64,000 nt of DNA from Streptomyces luteolifulvus (lineage in GTDB: Bacteria; Actinomycetota; Actinomycetes; Streptomycetales; Streptomycetaceae): assembly GCF_008806595.1 (NCBI RefSeq), contig NZ_VZRB01000014.1, positions 62,001 to 126,000 on the forward strand. The letters are read 5' to 3'. A program made the position numbers and the translations under genes. The notes under the pieces were generated by a model. It did no database searches, was not told where the DNA came from, and saw only the letters and a program-made list of their open reading frames with translations. Below are positions 34,373 through 43,300 of this stretch, one piece after another. The first letter of the stretch is position 1. Each line of letters begins with the position of its first letter.

Positions 34373-34813
34373 TCAGCTCCGGGCCAGGATGCCGTCGATC
34401 TTGCCGGAGGCGTCCTTGAGGAGCCGGTCGATGTCGGCGTCCTTCTTGGTCAGGACGGCGGAGACGACGCCGTCGAGAACGGAGTAGATCTGCTGGGAGT
34501 TCGGCGGTTCGATCTTCATCCGAAGGGTCTGGTTGCCGTCGAGGAACGCCTGGTAGTTCTCGACCGGGACGTTCGCGTTGGCCTTCTTGACCTGCTGATC
34601 CCTGGCGTCGGCGGCGCCGGTGAACAGGCGGGGCTCGGGCAGCCCGACCGGGGCGTCGGCCCTCTTGGCGCGGGCGTAGTCGCCGAGGAAACCGTCGCCG
34701 GGGGTGAGGAACATGTGGTCGAGCCACTTCAGGCCGGCACGTATCTGGGCGGGGGAGGCGTTCTTGCCGAACATGTAGCCGTCGCCGCCGATGAGTGTCT
34801 CCTTGCCGCCGCA
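34373..34813 (-). pseudogene. 5'-truncated sugar-binding protein gene
   Basis: The last roughly 145 codons of an extracellular solute-binding protein. Reading upstream from the C-terminus, good family sequence (DARDQQVKKANANVP, TPGDGFLGDYARAK, GGKETLIGGDGYMFG) runs to about 34810 and then stops abruptly; a few codons further the frame meets TAA. The signal peptide and about two thirds of the protein are missing. The part left cannot bind sugar or reach the membrane. It sits directly upstream of the permease genes, where an intact binding protein would be expected. Confidence 0.85.
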
Positions 34814-34882
34814 TTGCCGCTGCGGTTACGGGCGACGGGTGAAGCGCCCCGAGGTGGCGAAGTCCTGCTCAGCGACCTGTGA
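34814..34882 (+). pseudogene. C-terminal remnant of a probable LacI-family regulator
   Basis: A 22-codon open stretch ending in TGA, reading LPLRLRATGEAPR and a short tail. The LP-x-x-L-x-x-R-x-[ST]-x-x-x-PR pattern is typical of the last residues of LacI-family sugar regulators. It begins where the opposite-strand binding-protein fragment ends, so the two genes appear joined by a deletion that removed both 5' parts. The fragment is too short for a firm identification. Confidence 0.4.
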
Positions 34883-34928
34883 TCAGTAGTGTGGGGCCGG
34901 TCCGGTTGCGGCGAGGGGGGATGCACCG

Positions 34929-36506
34929 GTGGACGGGACCACATCATCGACGCCATCGAGGCTCGACGCCGCCTTGGTGGCCGAGGACGTCTGGGACGCC
35001 TTGCAGCGGCTCGCCGAGGAGAAGCCCGCGGATCTCGTGGCCGTCGTCGAGCGGCGGTACACGACGGCCACGCCCCCTCAACGCCGTTGTCTGACCTGGA
35101 CGTTGCGATCGCTGGGGGAGAGCGGCGACTCCGCGCTGCTGAGGTTGCTGAGCCAGGCCTCCGGCGAGGAGGCCCAGGATCTGCTGGCCACCGCCGTCCA
35201 GCGGGGGTTGCGGGTCCCCACGCCCGAGGTGTGACGACTGGCGGAGCAACTCGGCACGGTCGAAGTGGTGATCGACGCCATGGGCCTCTCCGGCGACCGG
35301 GAATTCTCGCCCCTCTTGGGTCGGCTGCTCGACGACCAGGACCTACGCGGTCGCGCCGCGCTGGCACTGGCCCGGCTGGGCGACCGGCGGTGGAGCGTAC
35401 CCATCGCCGAGCGGCTGACCGAGGTCGGCGCCCTGCAGCACGCGGCATTCACCGTGGCCCTGGAACTCATGGGGGACCGCGCGGCCGTGCCCGGACTGCT
35501 GCGATGGCTGCACGAAGGACGGGGGTCGGCGGGGGACGTGCACCACGCCCTGGTACGGCTCACCGGGCGTGACCCGCTGATCCCTCTGTGGTCCACGGGG
35601 GAGGAATTCGCCGGACACGCGCGACGGATCTGGGCAGACCTCGCCCTGGACGCAACGGTTCCGCCGCGCATTGCCGACCTGCGGGTCGACTCCTCCACAC
35701 GGGTTCGGTTCACGCTCGACGAAGGGCGGGGACGGATCCGTATCGACTACGCCCCGCCGCCCGCCGGCTCGGCCTGGCCGCGCTGGGACAAGGCGCTGTT
35801 CGTCGGCGGACAACCCCTCTACCGGATCAGTTCCGACTGCGGTACGTGCGAGACGACGATGCGATCGCTGGGCTGGCCGCCCGCTGTCCACGCCGTACTG
35901 GCGGACCAGGTGCGCGCGTACGTCTCCCATGTCGATCAGCTGGGAGCCGAACTCTTCGAAGCGCTCGGCCCGTTGCTCCTGGAACTGCAGACCGGCCACT
36001 ACCAGGTGCTGCTCGTCGATCTTCCCTTGGAGCGGGTCTCGACGGCCGAGCGGTCGTGGTGGGTACGGCGTTGGGAGCAGCGGGAGGACGAGGATCCGTG
36101 GGGAGAGCCGGACGTCACCGTGTGGCCGGGCACGGACCACTTCCAGCTGCGGGAGCGCATCGCCGGGACCATGCCGACGTACGGCGTCGTGCTTCCGTCC
36201 CAGCGGCTCGCCACTGCCGACACCGGTGTCGTTGCCCGCTGGAAAAAGGAGATCGACAGCGGCGGGCGCCCTGCGGCCCTCGCCCTGGCCTGGGTCGAGG
36301 ACCGCTACGTCCAGGCGGAACACGAGGAACGCTTCCTGGTGGCGACGGTGCTCGACGGACACCACAAACTCCTGGCGTACGCCGAGGCCGGTGTGCCCGC
36401 GAGAGTCGTCGTCCTCGCGAGACTGGAGGACAACTGGACGCCCGGCGCGACCTGGGGCGCAGGGCTGGAGGAGGTCGTGGCCCGGCTGCCCGCTCCAACT
36501 CGGTGA
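34929..36506 (+). pseudogene. HEAT-repeat protein gene interrupted by an in-frame TGA
   Basis: One reading frame codes a protein of about 525 residues, but a TGA at 35232-35234 splits it into a 101-residue N-terminal part and a downstream part. The sequence on both sides of the stop is continuous HEAT/armadillo-like helix pairs (LLRLLSQASGEEAQDLLATA before; VVIDAMGLSGDREFSPLLG and AALALARLGD after). The C-terminal half includes a DGHHKLLAYAEAGVPARVVVL segment like the ParB-type DGHHR motif. The GTG start has GAGGGGGG eight bases upstream. No ribosome site serves the second part (possible GTG at 35265). A recent nonsense mutation, readthrough or sequencing error are all possible. Function unknown. 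Confidence 0.75.
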
Positions 36507-36508
36507 CA

Positions 36509-37363
36509 TCACCCGCTGCTTCGAACCGCCCTGCGCGCGGTGAACAGCAGATACTCCCACTCCATGACCGTCCTGCCGGCCGTCCCCACGTCGTGAACAC
36601 GTGCCAGGTCGGCCAAGTCACGGTCGAGGGAGGCGACGGCCTCGGGGTCGTCGGCGATGGCCCGGTAGACGCTGATCGTCGGGCCGTAGCACTGCTTGAA
36701 GTAGTCCCGGAACGCCTCGGGCGTCTCGAACCGGTCGACGACGACCGTCCGGCGTTCGACGGTCACGTCCGTGACCCGCTTCCCGAAGAGGGCGCGCACA
36801 TGGTCCGGGTCGCCCCACAGCGGAGGCGGCTGCGCGCCCGGCGGGGGCGGCGGTGCGTACGGCTTCATCGTGGCCAGCATCCGGCCGAGGAAGCCCTGAG
36901 GCGTCCAGTTCAGCACGCCGATCGTGCCGCCCGGCCTGCAGACCCGTACCAGCTCGTCGGCGGCCTGCTGATGGTGCGGGGCGAACATGACCCCGACGCA
37001 GGACAGGACGGTGTCGAACTCGGAATCGCTGAAGGACAGCGCCTCGGCGTCGGCTTCCTGCCACCGCAGCTCGGCGCCCCGCTCGGCTGCGACGCGCTGT
37101 CCGGTCTCCAGCAGCTCGGACGTCAGGTCGCAGGCCACCACGTCGGCGCCGGCCAGGGCGGCCGGAATCGCGGCGTTGCCGGTGCCGGCCGCCACGTCCA
37201 GTACCCGCTCGCCGGGGCGCACCCCGCAGGCCTCGACCAGGATCGCTCCCAGCTCCGGGATGATCTCGGCCGCCACGGCCGGGTAGTCGCCCTGAGCCCA
37301 CATGGCCCGGTGCCGGGCCTTCAGCGCACGGTCGGCCTCGATCGTGTCGATCACGTTCGTCAT
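36509..37363 (-). CDS. Class I SAM-dependent methyltransferase
   Basis: A 284-residue methyltransferase of the UbiE/Methyltransf_11 kind. Motif I is VLDVAAGTGNAAIPAA, motif II VVACDLTSELL, the acidic motif EADAEALSFSDSEFDTVLS, and post-motif VCRPGGTIGVLNW. It probably acts on a small molecule in the cytoplasm. The ATG at 37363 has GAGGAG seven bases upstream. It is divergent from an HxlR-type regulator with a perfect palindrome between, and is the likely target of that regulator. Its 3' end is two bases from the broken HEAT gene. Confidence 0.9.
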   Translation of the reverse strand: MTNVIDTIEADRALKARHRAMWAQGDYPAVAAEIIPELGAILVEACGVRPGERVLDVAAGTGNAAIPAALAGADVVACDLTSELLETGQRVAAERGAELRWQEADAEALSFSDSEFDTVLSCVGVMFAPHHQQAADELVRVCRPGGTIGVLNWTPQGFLGRMLATMKPYAPPPPPGAQPPPLWGDPDHVRALFGKRVTDVTVERRTVVVDRFETPEAFRDYFKQCYGPTISVYRAIADDPEAVASLDRDLADLARVHDVGTAGRTVMEWEYLLFTARRAVRSSG

Positions 37364-37446
37364 CACTGTGCTCCTCATAGTTTCCGGCGGCGGTCTCGTC
37401 GCCGTGACTTACTTGGAGCCTAGGAACGCGATGGGTGCCTTCCCTA

Positions 37447-37461
37447 GTACAGGATCTGTAC
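37447..37461. promoter_or_regulatory. Putative HxlR operator
   Basis: GTACAG-GAT-CTGTAC, a perfect 6-bp inverted repeat with a 3-bp centre, in the 172-bp gap between the divergent methyltransferase and HxlR genes. A wider pair CCTAGGAA and TTCCCTAG lies just before it. Confidence 0.6.
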
Positions 37462-37535
37462 CGGCGCAGGGTGCCTGCGGCCCTGCCCGGTCCTCCGACT
37501 GGTCCGGGGCGATGTCGCGGCCTAACCTGCATGAC

Positions 37536-38213
37536 ATGGGCTCGACGTACGGCCAGTTCTGTCCCGTCGCCAAGGCGATGGAACTCCTCGACGAGCGCTG
37601 GACGCTCCTCATCGTGCGGGAGATGGTCGCCGGGAGCCGCCGCTTCAACGAACTGCGCCGCGGAGTTCCGCGGATGTCCCCCACGCTGCTGTCCAAACGG
37701 CTCCACCAGCTGGTGCGGGCGGGTGTCGCGGAGAAGCGGATCGAGGGCAAGGACGTGTTGTACGTCCTGACCCCGGCCGGTGAGGAACTGCGTCCGGTGG
37801 TGGAGGCCCTGGGTGCCTGGGGCACCCGCTGGATCGGTGAGCTGGGCGAGGAGGACCTCGATCCGAAGCTGCTGCTGTGGGACATGCACCGCAGGATCGA
37901 TCACGGGGCAGTGCCCGAGGGGCGTACGGTCGTCCAGTTCGAGTTTCCCGATGTGCCCGCGCAGACCCGGCGCTGGTGGCTGGTCATCACGTCCGACGAC
38001 GCCGACGTGTGTGACGCCGACCCCGGCTACGACGTCGCGGTGACGTTCACCGCAAGCCTGCGCAGCCTGATCCGGGTCTGGCGCGGCGACCTCGGCTGGT
38101 CCGACGCACTGCGCGCGGGGTCGGTCAAGGTGAACGGTCCCGAGGCGCTGCGCCGGGCGGCACCTGGCTGGTTCACCCTGTCCACGTTCGCTCCGGTGCC
38201 GCGGCCGGCCTAG
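37536..38213 (+). CDS. HxlR family regulator with C-terminal SCP2-like domain
   Basis: A 225-residue protein. Residues 1-100 are an HxlR winged helix (FCPVAKAMELLDERWTLLIVREM with the characteristic early Cys9, then RFNELRRGVPRMSPTLLSKRL). The rest is an SCP2-like ligand domain, a fusion often found in actinomycetes. The Cys could sense electrophiles or oxidants. TAACCT at 37523-37528 lies seven bases before the ATG and no ribosome site is seen, so the mRNA is probably leaderless. It likely controls the divergent methyltransferase through the GTACAG palindrome. Confidence 0.88.
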   Translation: MGSTYGQFCPVAKAMELLDERWTLLIVREMVAGSRRFNELRRGVPRMSPTLLSKRLHQLVRAGVAEKRIEGKDVLYVLTPAGEELRPVVEALGAWGTRWIGELGEEDLDPKLLLWDMHRRIDHGAVPEGRTVVQFEFPDVPAQTRRWWLVITSDDADVCDADPGYDVAVTFTASLRSLIRVWRGDLGWSDALRAGSVKVNGPEALRRAAPGWFTLSTFAPVPRPA

Positions 38214-38279
38214 CGGTACCTACTGCTTTCCTGGGGGTTCCTGGGGTTGATGGAGCTGGTGGGCCGTGTGGGGTTGATG

Positions 38280-39650
38280 TCAGGAGTACATGGCGCGCAG
38301 TGCGTTCATGCCGCCGGCGACGATCTGTTCGTCGGTGTGGTGGGCGAGTTCGTGGGCGTAGGCGCCGGCATTGAAGCCGAGCAGGACGGGCTTGCCGAAG
38401 GCTTTGTGGCCGTTGACCCAGTAGGCCCACAGGCCGGGATGATCGTGGTCGAACCATGCGAGACTGCTGGCGTCGCGGTCCCAGAACACCTCGTCGAACT
38501 CCAGCCACAGTTTGTCCATGAGCCCGGCCCCCAGTGCGTCGATGGCTTCCTGCTTGTCCTCGGGAAGTGCGGGGTCGAAGGCGATGCGGCCGGCTTTCAG
38601 GACACCGATCGGGACAGTGACCACGCAGTGGTCGGCCGCGATCTTCTCCCCGCCCTTCAGGGTGACCACGGTCCGTTGCGCGTTGTGGCTGACCGCAGTG
38701 ACGGTGGCGCCGGTGCGCACCCTGAGGTCGCCCTGAAGGTACTTGACGAGCGCCTCGTAGCCGTCGGGCAGCAGGACGTCGCCACCGCGGCCGCCGGTGC
38801 CCTCGTCAAGTGCGCTGATCGCGAGCTGGCCCGGTTCGGCGGCGTACTCCTGGGTGTAGGTTTCGTTGGCCGCCCAGCGCAGGGCCGCGGACGGGTGCGC
38901 GGGCAGTACGTCGCCGATCGACGTGGTGTCCGGATCGTCGACCCCGTCGAGCTTCTCGTTGTAGGGCTTCAGCTCGTCCAGCGCGGCCTCGTCCTCACCG
39001 ACGACGCTGTCGTAGTCGAAGGGCAAGGAGCGGCCTCCGCTCTGCCGGAGCAGCCGGGTCACCGGGTTGCCGCCACGCCATGAGTGGATCCATGAGGCAC
39101 CCATCTCCGCAGGCACACCGGCTATCCGTTCGGTCCACACCCGCCCGCCGACCCGGCCGCGGCCCTCCAGGACACTCACCTGCATCCCCGCCTCCACCAG
39201 GGCGCGGGCGCATCCCAGACCGGCGAAGCCGGCCCCGATGACGGTGATCCTCTGCCCGGGCCGGGCCGAGGCGAGGACGGCACGAGCCGCGCGACGCCCG
39301 CTGTCCAGGGCTCCCGTGGTGCTGGCCGGAGCGAGACTGGAGGTCGCCTCGCCGGCGAAGTGCAGCCGCCCACCGACCGAGGCCGCCAGCCGGGTGCGGG
39401 CGTCGACGCCCAGGGGACTGGGAGCGAGGTAGGAGTAGGAGCACAGCGCGAAGGGGTCGGTGGACCACGAGGTCCGCAGGAACGACACCGGATCGGGGAT
39501 ACGGCTCCCACGGGCACGGGCGTGGGTCCGGGCGGGAGGAGACTCCTTCTGGGAGGCGTCGCAGCCCGCCCCAGCGACCACGGCCCCGGCCGCACCGCTC
39601 ACCGCGAGGAAGCTCCGTCGGCTCATCTTCGCGCGCTGACCTTCCGTCAT
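38280..39650 (-). CDS. Tat-exported flavin amine oxidase with circularly permuted motif order
   Basis: A 456-residue FAD amine oxidase-family protein with a twin-arginine signal (SRRSFLAVSGAAG) and a Cys after it. In ordinary amine oxidases the FAD dinucleotide motif is at the N-terminus and the RTxW, SYSYL and HFAGEATS motifs at the C-terminus. Here RTSWSTDPF, CSYSYLAPS and LHFAGEATSSLAP come first (about residues 50-115), followed by VIGAGFAGLGCARALVEAG (about 136-155), VGGRVWT and the substrate domain, and the protein ends at NALRAMYS, just where the RTSW part would normally follow. The gene is open throughout. The ATG at 39650 is preferred; 39656 and 39626 are possible. Substrate amine unknown. 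Confidence 0.85.
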   Translation of the reverse strand: MTEGQRAKMSRRSFLAVSGAAGAVVAGAGCDASQKESPPARTHARARGSRIPDPVSFLRTSWSTDPFALCSYSYLAPSPLGVDARTRLAASVGGRLHFAGEATSSLAPASTTGALDSGRRAARAVLASARPGQRITVIGAGFAGLGCARALVEAGMQVSVLEGRGRVGGRVWTERIAGVPAEMGASWIHSWRGGNPVTRLLRQSGGRSLPFDYDSVVGEDEAALDELKPYNEKLDGVDDPDTTSIGDVLPAHPSAALRWAANETYTQEYAAEPGQLAISALDEGTGGRGGDVLLPDGYEALVKYLQGDLRVRTGATVTAVSHNAQRTVVTLKGGEKIAADHCVVTVPIGVLKAGRIAFDPALPEDKQEAIDALGAGLMDKLWLEFDEVFWDRDASSLAWFDHDHPGLWAYWVNGHKAFGKPVLLGFNAGAYAHELAHHTDEQIVAGGMNALRAMYS

Positions 39651-39779
39651 GAGCATCTGTCCCTTTGCCTTGCGCCTGCGCCGGTCGGACCACCGTGCTC
39701 CGGACTTGTCGACACCTTGTGAAGTCAGTATTCGACGGGTCGGGGAGACCACCGCTGACGCACACGCCCTGGCGGCACG

Positions 39780-40301
39780 TCAGTCTTGAGAATCGCGCCG
39801 GAGCCGCTCGGCGATGTGCGGGGTCTGTATGGCGGCAAGCCGGTCGAGATCGAGCGGGCTGCCGTCGAACTCGCGTCGCGCAGCTTGGCGAAGACGCCAC
39901 ACATCCTGCGCCATGCCGTCGGTGGCAGGCCGATAGTCGGGCCAGTTCAACGGAAGCCCACGAGCGACAGCATCGCGGACTTCCAGCAGGCCGCGGAACG
40001 CGGACTCTGCCGCGAACACCATCTCGGACGAGCCAGTGACGAGGAGGAGTTCCCGGGCGCGGTAGAGACCCGACTCCCGCATCGCCGTGGCGACGTCGGC
40101 GGTGCGATCCTGGTCATCGGTCGAGATGGCATGGAGCGCGTCGTTGGCCCGTACCGCCGCCGCCATGAAGTCCAGGTAGGCGTTGTAGCGCAGCCCGCTG
40201 AGGACGAGGGTGTGCTCGCGGCGTGTCCGGATGATCTCTGCGAGGAGCGTTGCGGTGAGTGCGATCACCGCACCGAGGGTCACTGCCAGAAGTGACATCA
40301 T
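39780..40301 (-). CDS. Small single-pass membrane protein of the STAND/HExxH cassette
   Basis: A 173-residue protein with one N-terminal transmembrane helix (LLAVTLGAVIALTATLLAEII, residues about 4-24), a basic stop-transfer (RTRREH), then an all-helical soluble region. Two ATG codons in tandem (40301, 40298) with AAGGGG upstream mark the start; a much longer open frame upstream overlaps the STAND gene and is rejected. It lies 32 bp after the STAND gene on the same strand and is probably co-transcribed. I recognise no family with confidence. A membrane anchor or effector role within the cassette is a guess from context. Confidence 0.65.
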   Translation of the reverse strand: MMSLLAVTLGAVIALTATLLAEIIRTRREHTLVLSGLRYNAYLDFMAAAVRANDALHAISTDDQDRTADVATAMRESGLYRARELLLVTGSSEMVFAAESAFRGLLEVRDAVARGLPLNWPDYRPATDGMAQDVWRLRQAARREFDGSPLDLDRLAAIQTPHIAERLRRDSQD

Positions 40302-40333
40302 CGTGGAGTACCCCTTCTGTTCGACCGTCGTCG

Positions 40334-43300
40334 TTACGTGGCCGTCTTGAACACTCCGTCCGCCCTGGGCAGGTCGGTGAAATCCGGTGTCACCGTTCCA
40401 GCCCCGATCCAGGAGGCCAGGAGCGCAGGGTCCGGTGGTGTGCCTGTCAGCTCGCTGATCCGGGAATGGAGGGCCTGGACCAGCTCTGGGCGGTGGGTCA
40501 GTGCCCCGGCCGCTGCAGCGGTGTGCGTGGGTTCCTCCACCGGCTGTGTGGCATGCGACCTCCGCAGGGCAAGGCCGAGCCGGACCCAGGACTCGTGCCA
40601 GTGCGGCCATCGGGTGATCTGCTCGACGGCAAAGCGGCGCGCCTTGTCGGGTGAGCCCAGGAGGCGGGCCAGGTCGGAGGGGTCGACCCCGTTCCCGTTC
40701 GATCCTGGTTCTCCCTTGGAGGCGGACCAGCCCTGCGGTGCCGTCGGGTCGGCCGCCGCCCGGCACAGCAGCGCAGCGTAGGTGTTGGAGGGGGCGGCAT
40801 CGGGGTCCGGATGCAGGGCGACGCTGACGGGCGGCACCGTGGAGTTCTGCGCGTCACGCGACCACGCCTCGGCAAGCTTCGCGACCGCCTCGGGATCCGG
40901 ACGCAGATGGTGCAGCCGCCAGCGTGTGCGGTGGGCGGCGGCCGCCTCGTGAGCGAGGGTCATGATGTCGTGGGGCACGAGGGGGTGTTCGGTCCAGCTC
41001 GCGGTGGTGTCACCCATCAGCCGAACGAACTCCCGGCCCTTCTCGGTCAGTCGCGATGAGAAGCGGAGCGCGGTGTATGCGTCCCCGGTCTGGGTTCGCC
41101 AGTACGCCAGTTGGAACTGGGCGCGCCGTAGCGTCCTGTCGTCGGCGATCAAGGTGACCCGACGCCAGAAGTCGACGACGCCGAAGAAGGCGAACACCCC
41201 CTGGAACAGGCCGTGGAGCGGTCGGGGGTCGTCGCGCCACGGGGCGTAGAACCGCTCACCGTCCGGCTCTTCGCACTCGTCGTGAAGGGGCCAGCAGTCC
41301 AGCAGCGCGTGGAGCTTCATGTGCTGGAATTCGTGGACCAGGGAGGCCGCGAGCTCCACCCCGTCGGGCGGTTCGCTGATCACGGCACCGCCGAACGCGT
41401 CGCTGGACGACACCGAACTCACCACCCCGCCCGGCGCCTTGACGCGCGGGGTGATCACGGTGAGGGCCTTCGCGAGCGCATTGGTCCGCTGTGGATGGAT
41501 CCGGCTGAGCAGGGCGCCCGCATCATGAATCAGCCGTTCCCAGTCGGCGAGTTCGGACGGGGGGCGCGGGGCGGGAGGCAGCGGGCCGTCGGGTGCCCGG
41601 TAGGGGTCCAGGTCCTCCAGGGCGATGTCGAGGCCGCCGAACCCGGGGGCCGTGCGCACGCGATGGACGGATTGCCAGGGAGGCCGCCCCTCGGCGTTGC
41701 CGTGGGGAAGCGGTGCGTGGGTGCGTCCGCGCGAGATACGTCCCACTCGACCGGTCACCTTGATGTGCGCCGTGTCGCCCCGGCCCGCGCGCAGGTCGGC
41801 CGCGCCGAGCGTGGGCAGGAGGGCGTAGCCGTCGCGCAACGGCAGCGCCAGATCGAACCCGATGCCTGCCCTGACCGCGGCACCGGCCGCGACGGAATGC
41901 AGATGGGCCAGGCCGGTGAGGAGCCTGTCCGCCGGTTCGCCCGTGGTGGAGCACAGCGCACGCAGGGTGCGGCTCATCCAGCGGCCCACGGACGGATCCA
42001 GGAGGAGAGCGGCGACCGCCTGACGGTCCGCGCGGTCAGCCCGAATCAGAAGATTCCGCGCCGCTTCCACATCGGGCAGTGTGTCCGGTCGTCCGGCGAG
42101 CAGAGGCTCGGCACGCTCCACCAGGTCCCGCAGGGCCAGCACCCGTGCCACATGCTGCTGGTCCCGCAGCCGTTCGATCAGGGGCCGGTCCTCCTCGCCC
42201 GTGGCGAGGGCTTGGCGGGCGGCGGAGCCAAGGACGACCGGTTGCATCGGGCGCGTGAAGAGGTCCTCTTCGGCGCGAGGTCGGTAGGCGGACCAGGGCG
42301 TGCTCGACCATGTGTAGTTCCCTGAGGAATAGCCCGCACCGCCACCGCTGTTGAAGTCGGAGACGGTTCGGTCCGCGCGGACGAAGCGGTCCAGCAGCCG
42401 GGTCAGTGCGGGCGAGGCCAACTCGTCGCCGTGCTCCCGGCCCTCGGGGGCTGTCGGGTCCGCGGGCCGTGATCGCAGTGGGTCCTGGATCTGCCGTGGG
42501 TCGTGCATGGGGGCCGCTCCTCGAAGTGTTCCGGCGGGCGGGTCGCCGCCCATGGCGTCGGCTCCGGCGAGCACCCCGGCGAGGTTGTGCGCGCAGATGA
42601 CGACGTTGGGATGGTGTTCGCCGAGCCGCTCGGTGCCTGCGGCCAGAGCGGCCCGAAAGTGTTCCGCTGCGTGGTCGGGGCTGCCCAGGAGGTACCAGAC
42701 GGTGGCGAGTTCGTGCCGGGTGGCGATGGTGTTCGGGTGATCCGGTCCGAACCGGCGCTCGCTGGTTCGCCAGATGTCGGTGAACTCGTCGCACACTTGT
42801 TCAAGGCGCTCCCGGTCCTGTGCGTGGTCGCGCCGGATACGGGCCCGCTCGTGGCGTGCGACGAGCAGGTCGGGGTGGTCGGGGGCGAGGAATTGGCGGT
42901 GCTCCCGCACGACCTGCTCGGCCAGTCTCTCCGCCTCCGTGGCCTGCCCCGCGTCGCGCAGTGCCCGTACGAGGCTGAGTCCGGCGGCGAGGAGTTCGAG
43001 GTCGCCGGGCGAACCCAGATCCCGGATCCGGCGGCGGACCTCCCGCAAGTCGTCGGCCGCCTCGCCGGGGCGGCCCTGGCTGTGGGCGAGCCTGGCCAGG
43101 TCGGCGCGGATGCGCAGGATGCCGCGTTCGGTCGCCTCTGGATCGGCCTGGCGCAGGGCCAGCACCACGTTCAGCTCCGCTTCGGCGGCCTCGTAGCGCC
43201 CCTGCTGGGCCAGCGTACGGGCCCGGCCGGTGCGGACAGACTGCCGGTAGGGATGATTGGCGGGCAGGCTCTCGGTCGCCTCGGCGAGACGCGCGTACCA

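Noticed and set aside
34002..34814. Arg-rich minus-strand frame starting at 34814 near the truncation point
   Set aside because: It is out of frame with the binding-protein remnant and the MalF permease and has the composition of a shadow frame.
40302..40766. Long N-terminal extension of the small membrane protein of the STAND cassette
   Set aside because: The extension overlaps the STAND gene's coding end out of frame and is Pro/Arg/Gly-rich; tandem ATG codons with a ribosome site at 40301 give a normal membrane protein.
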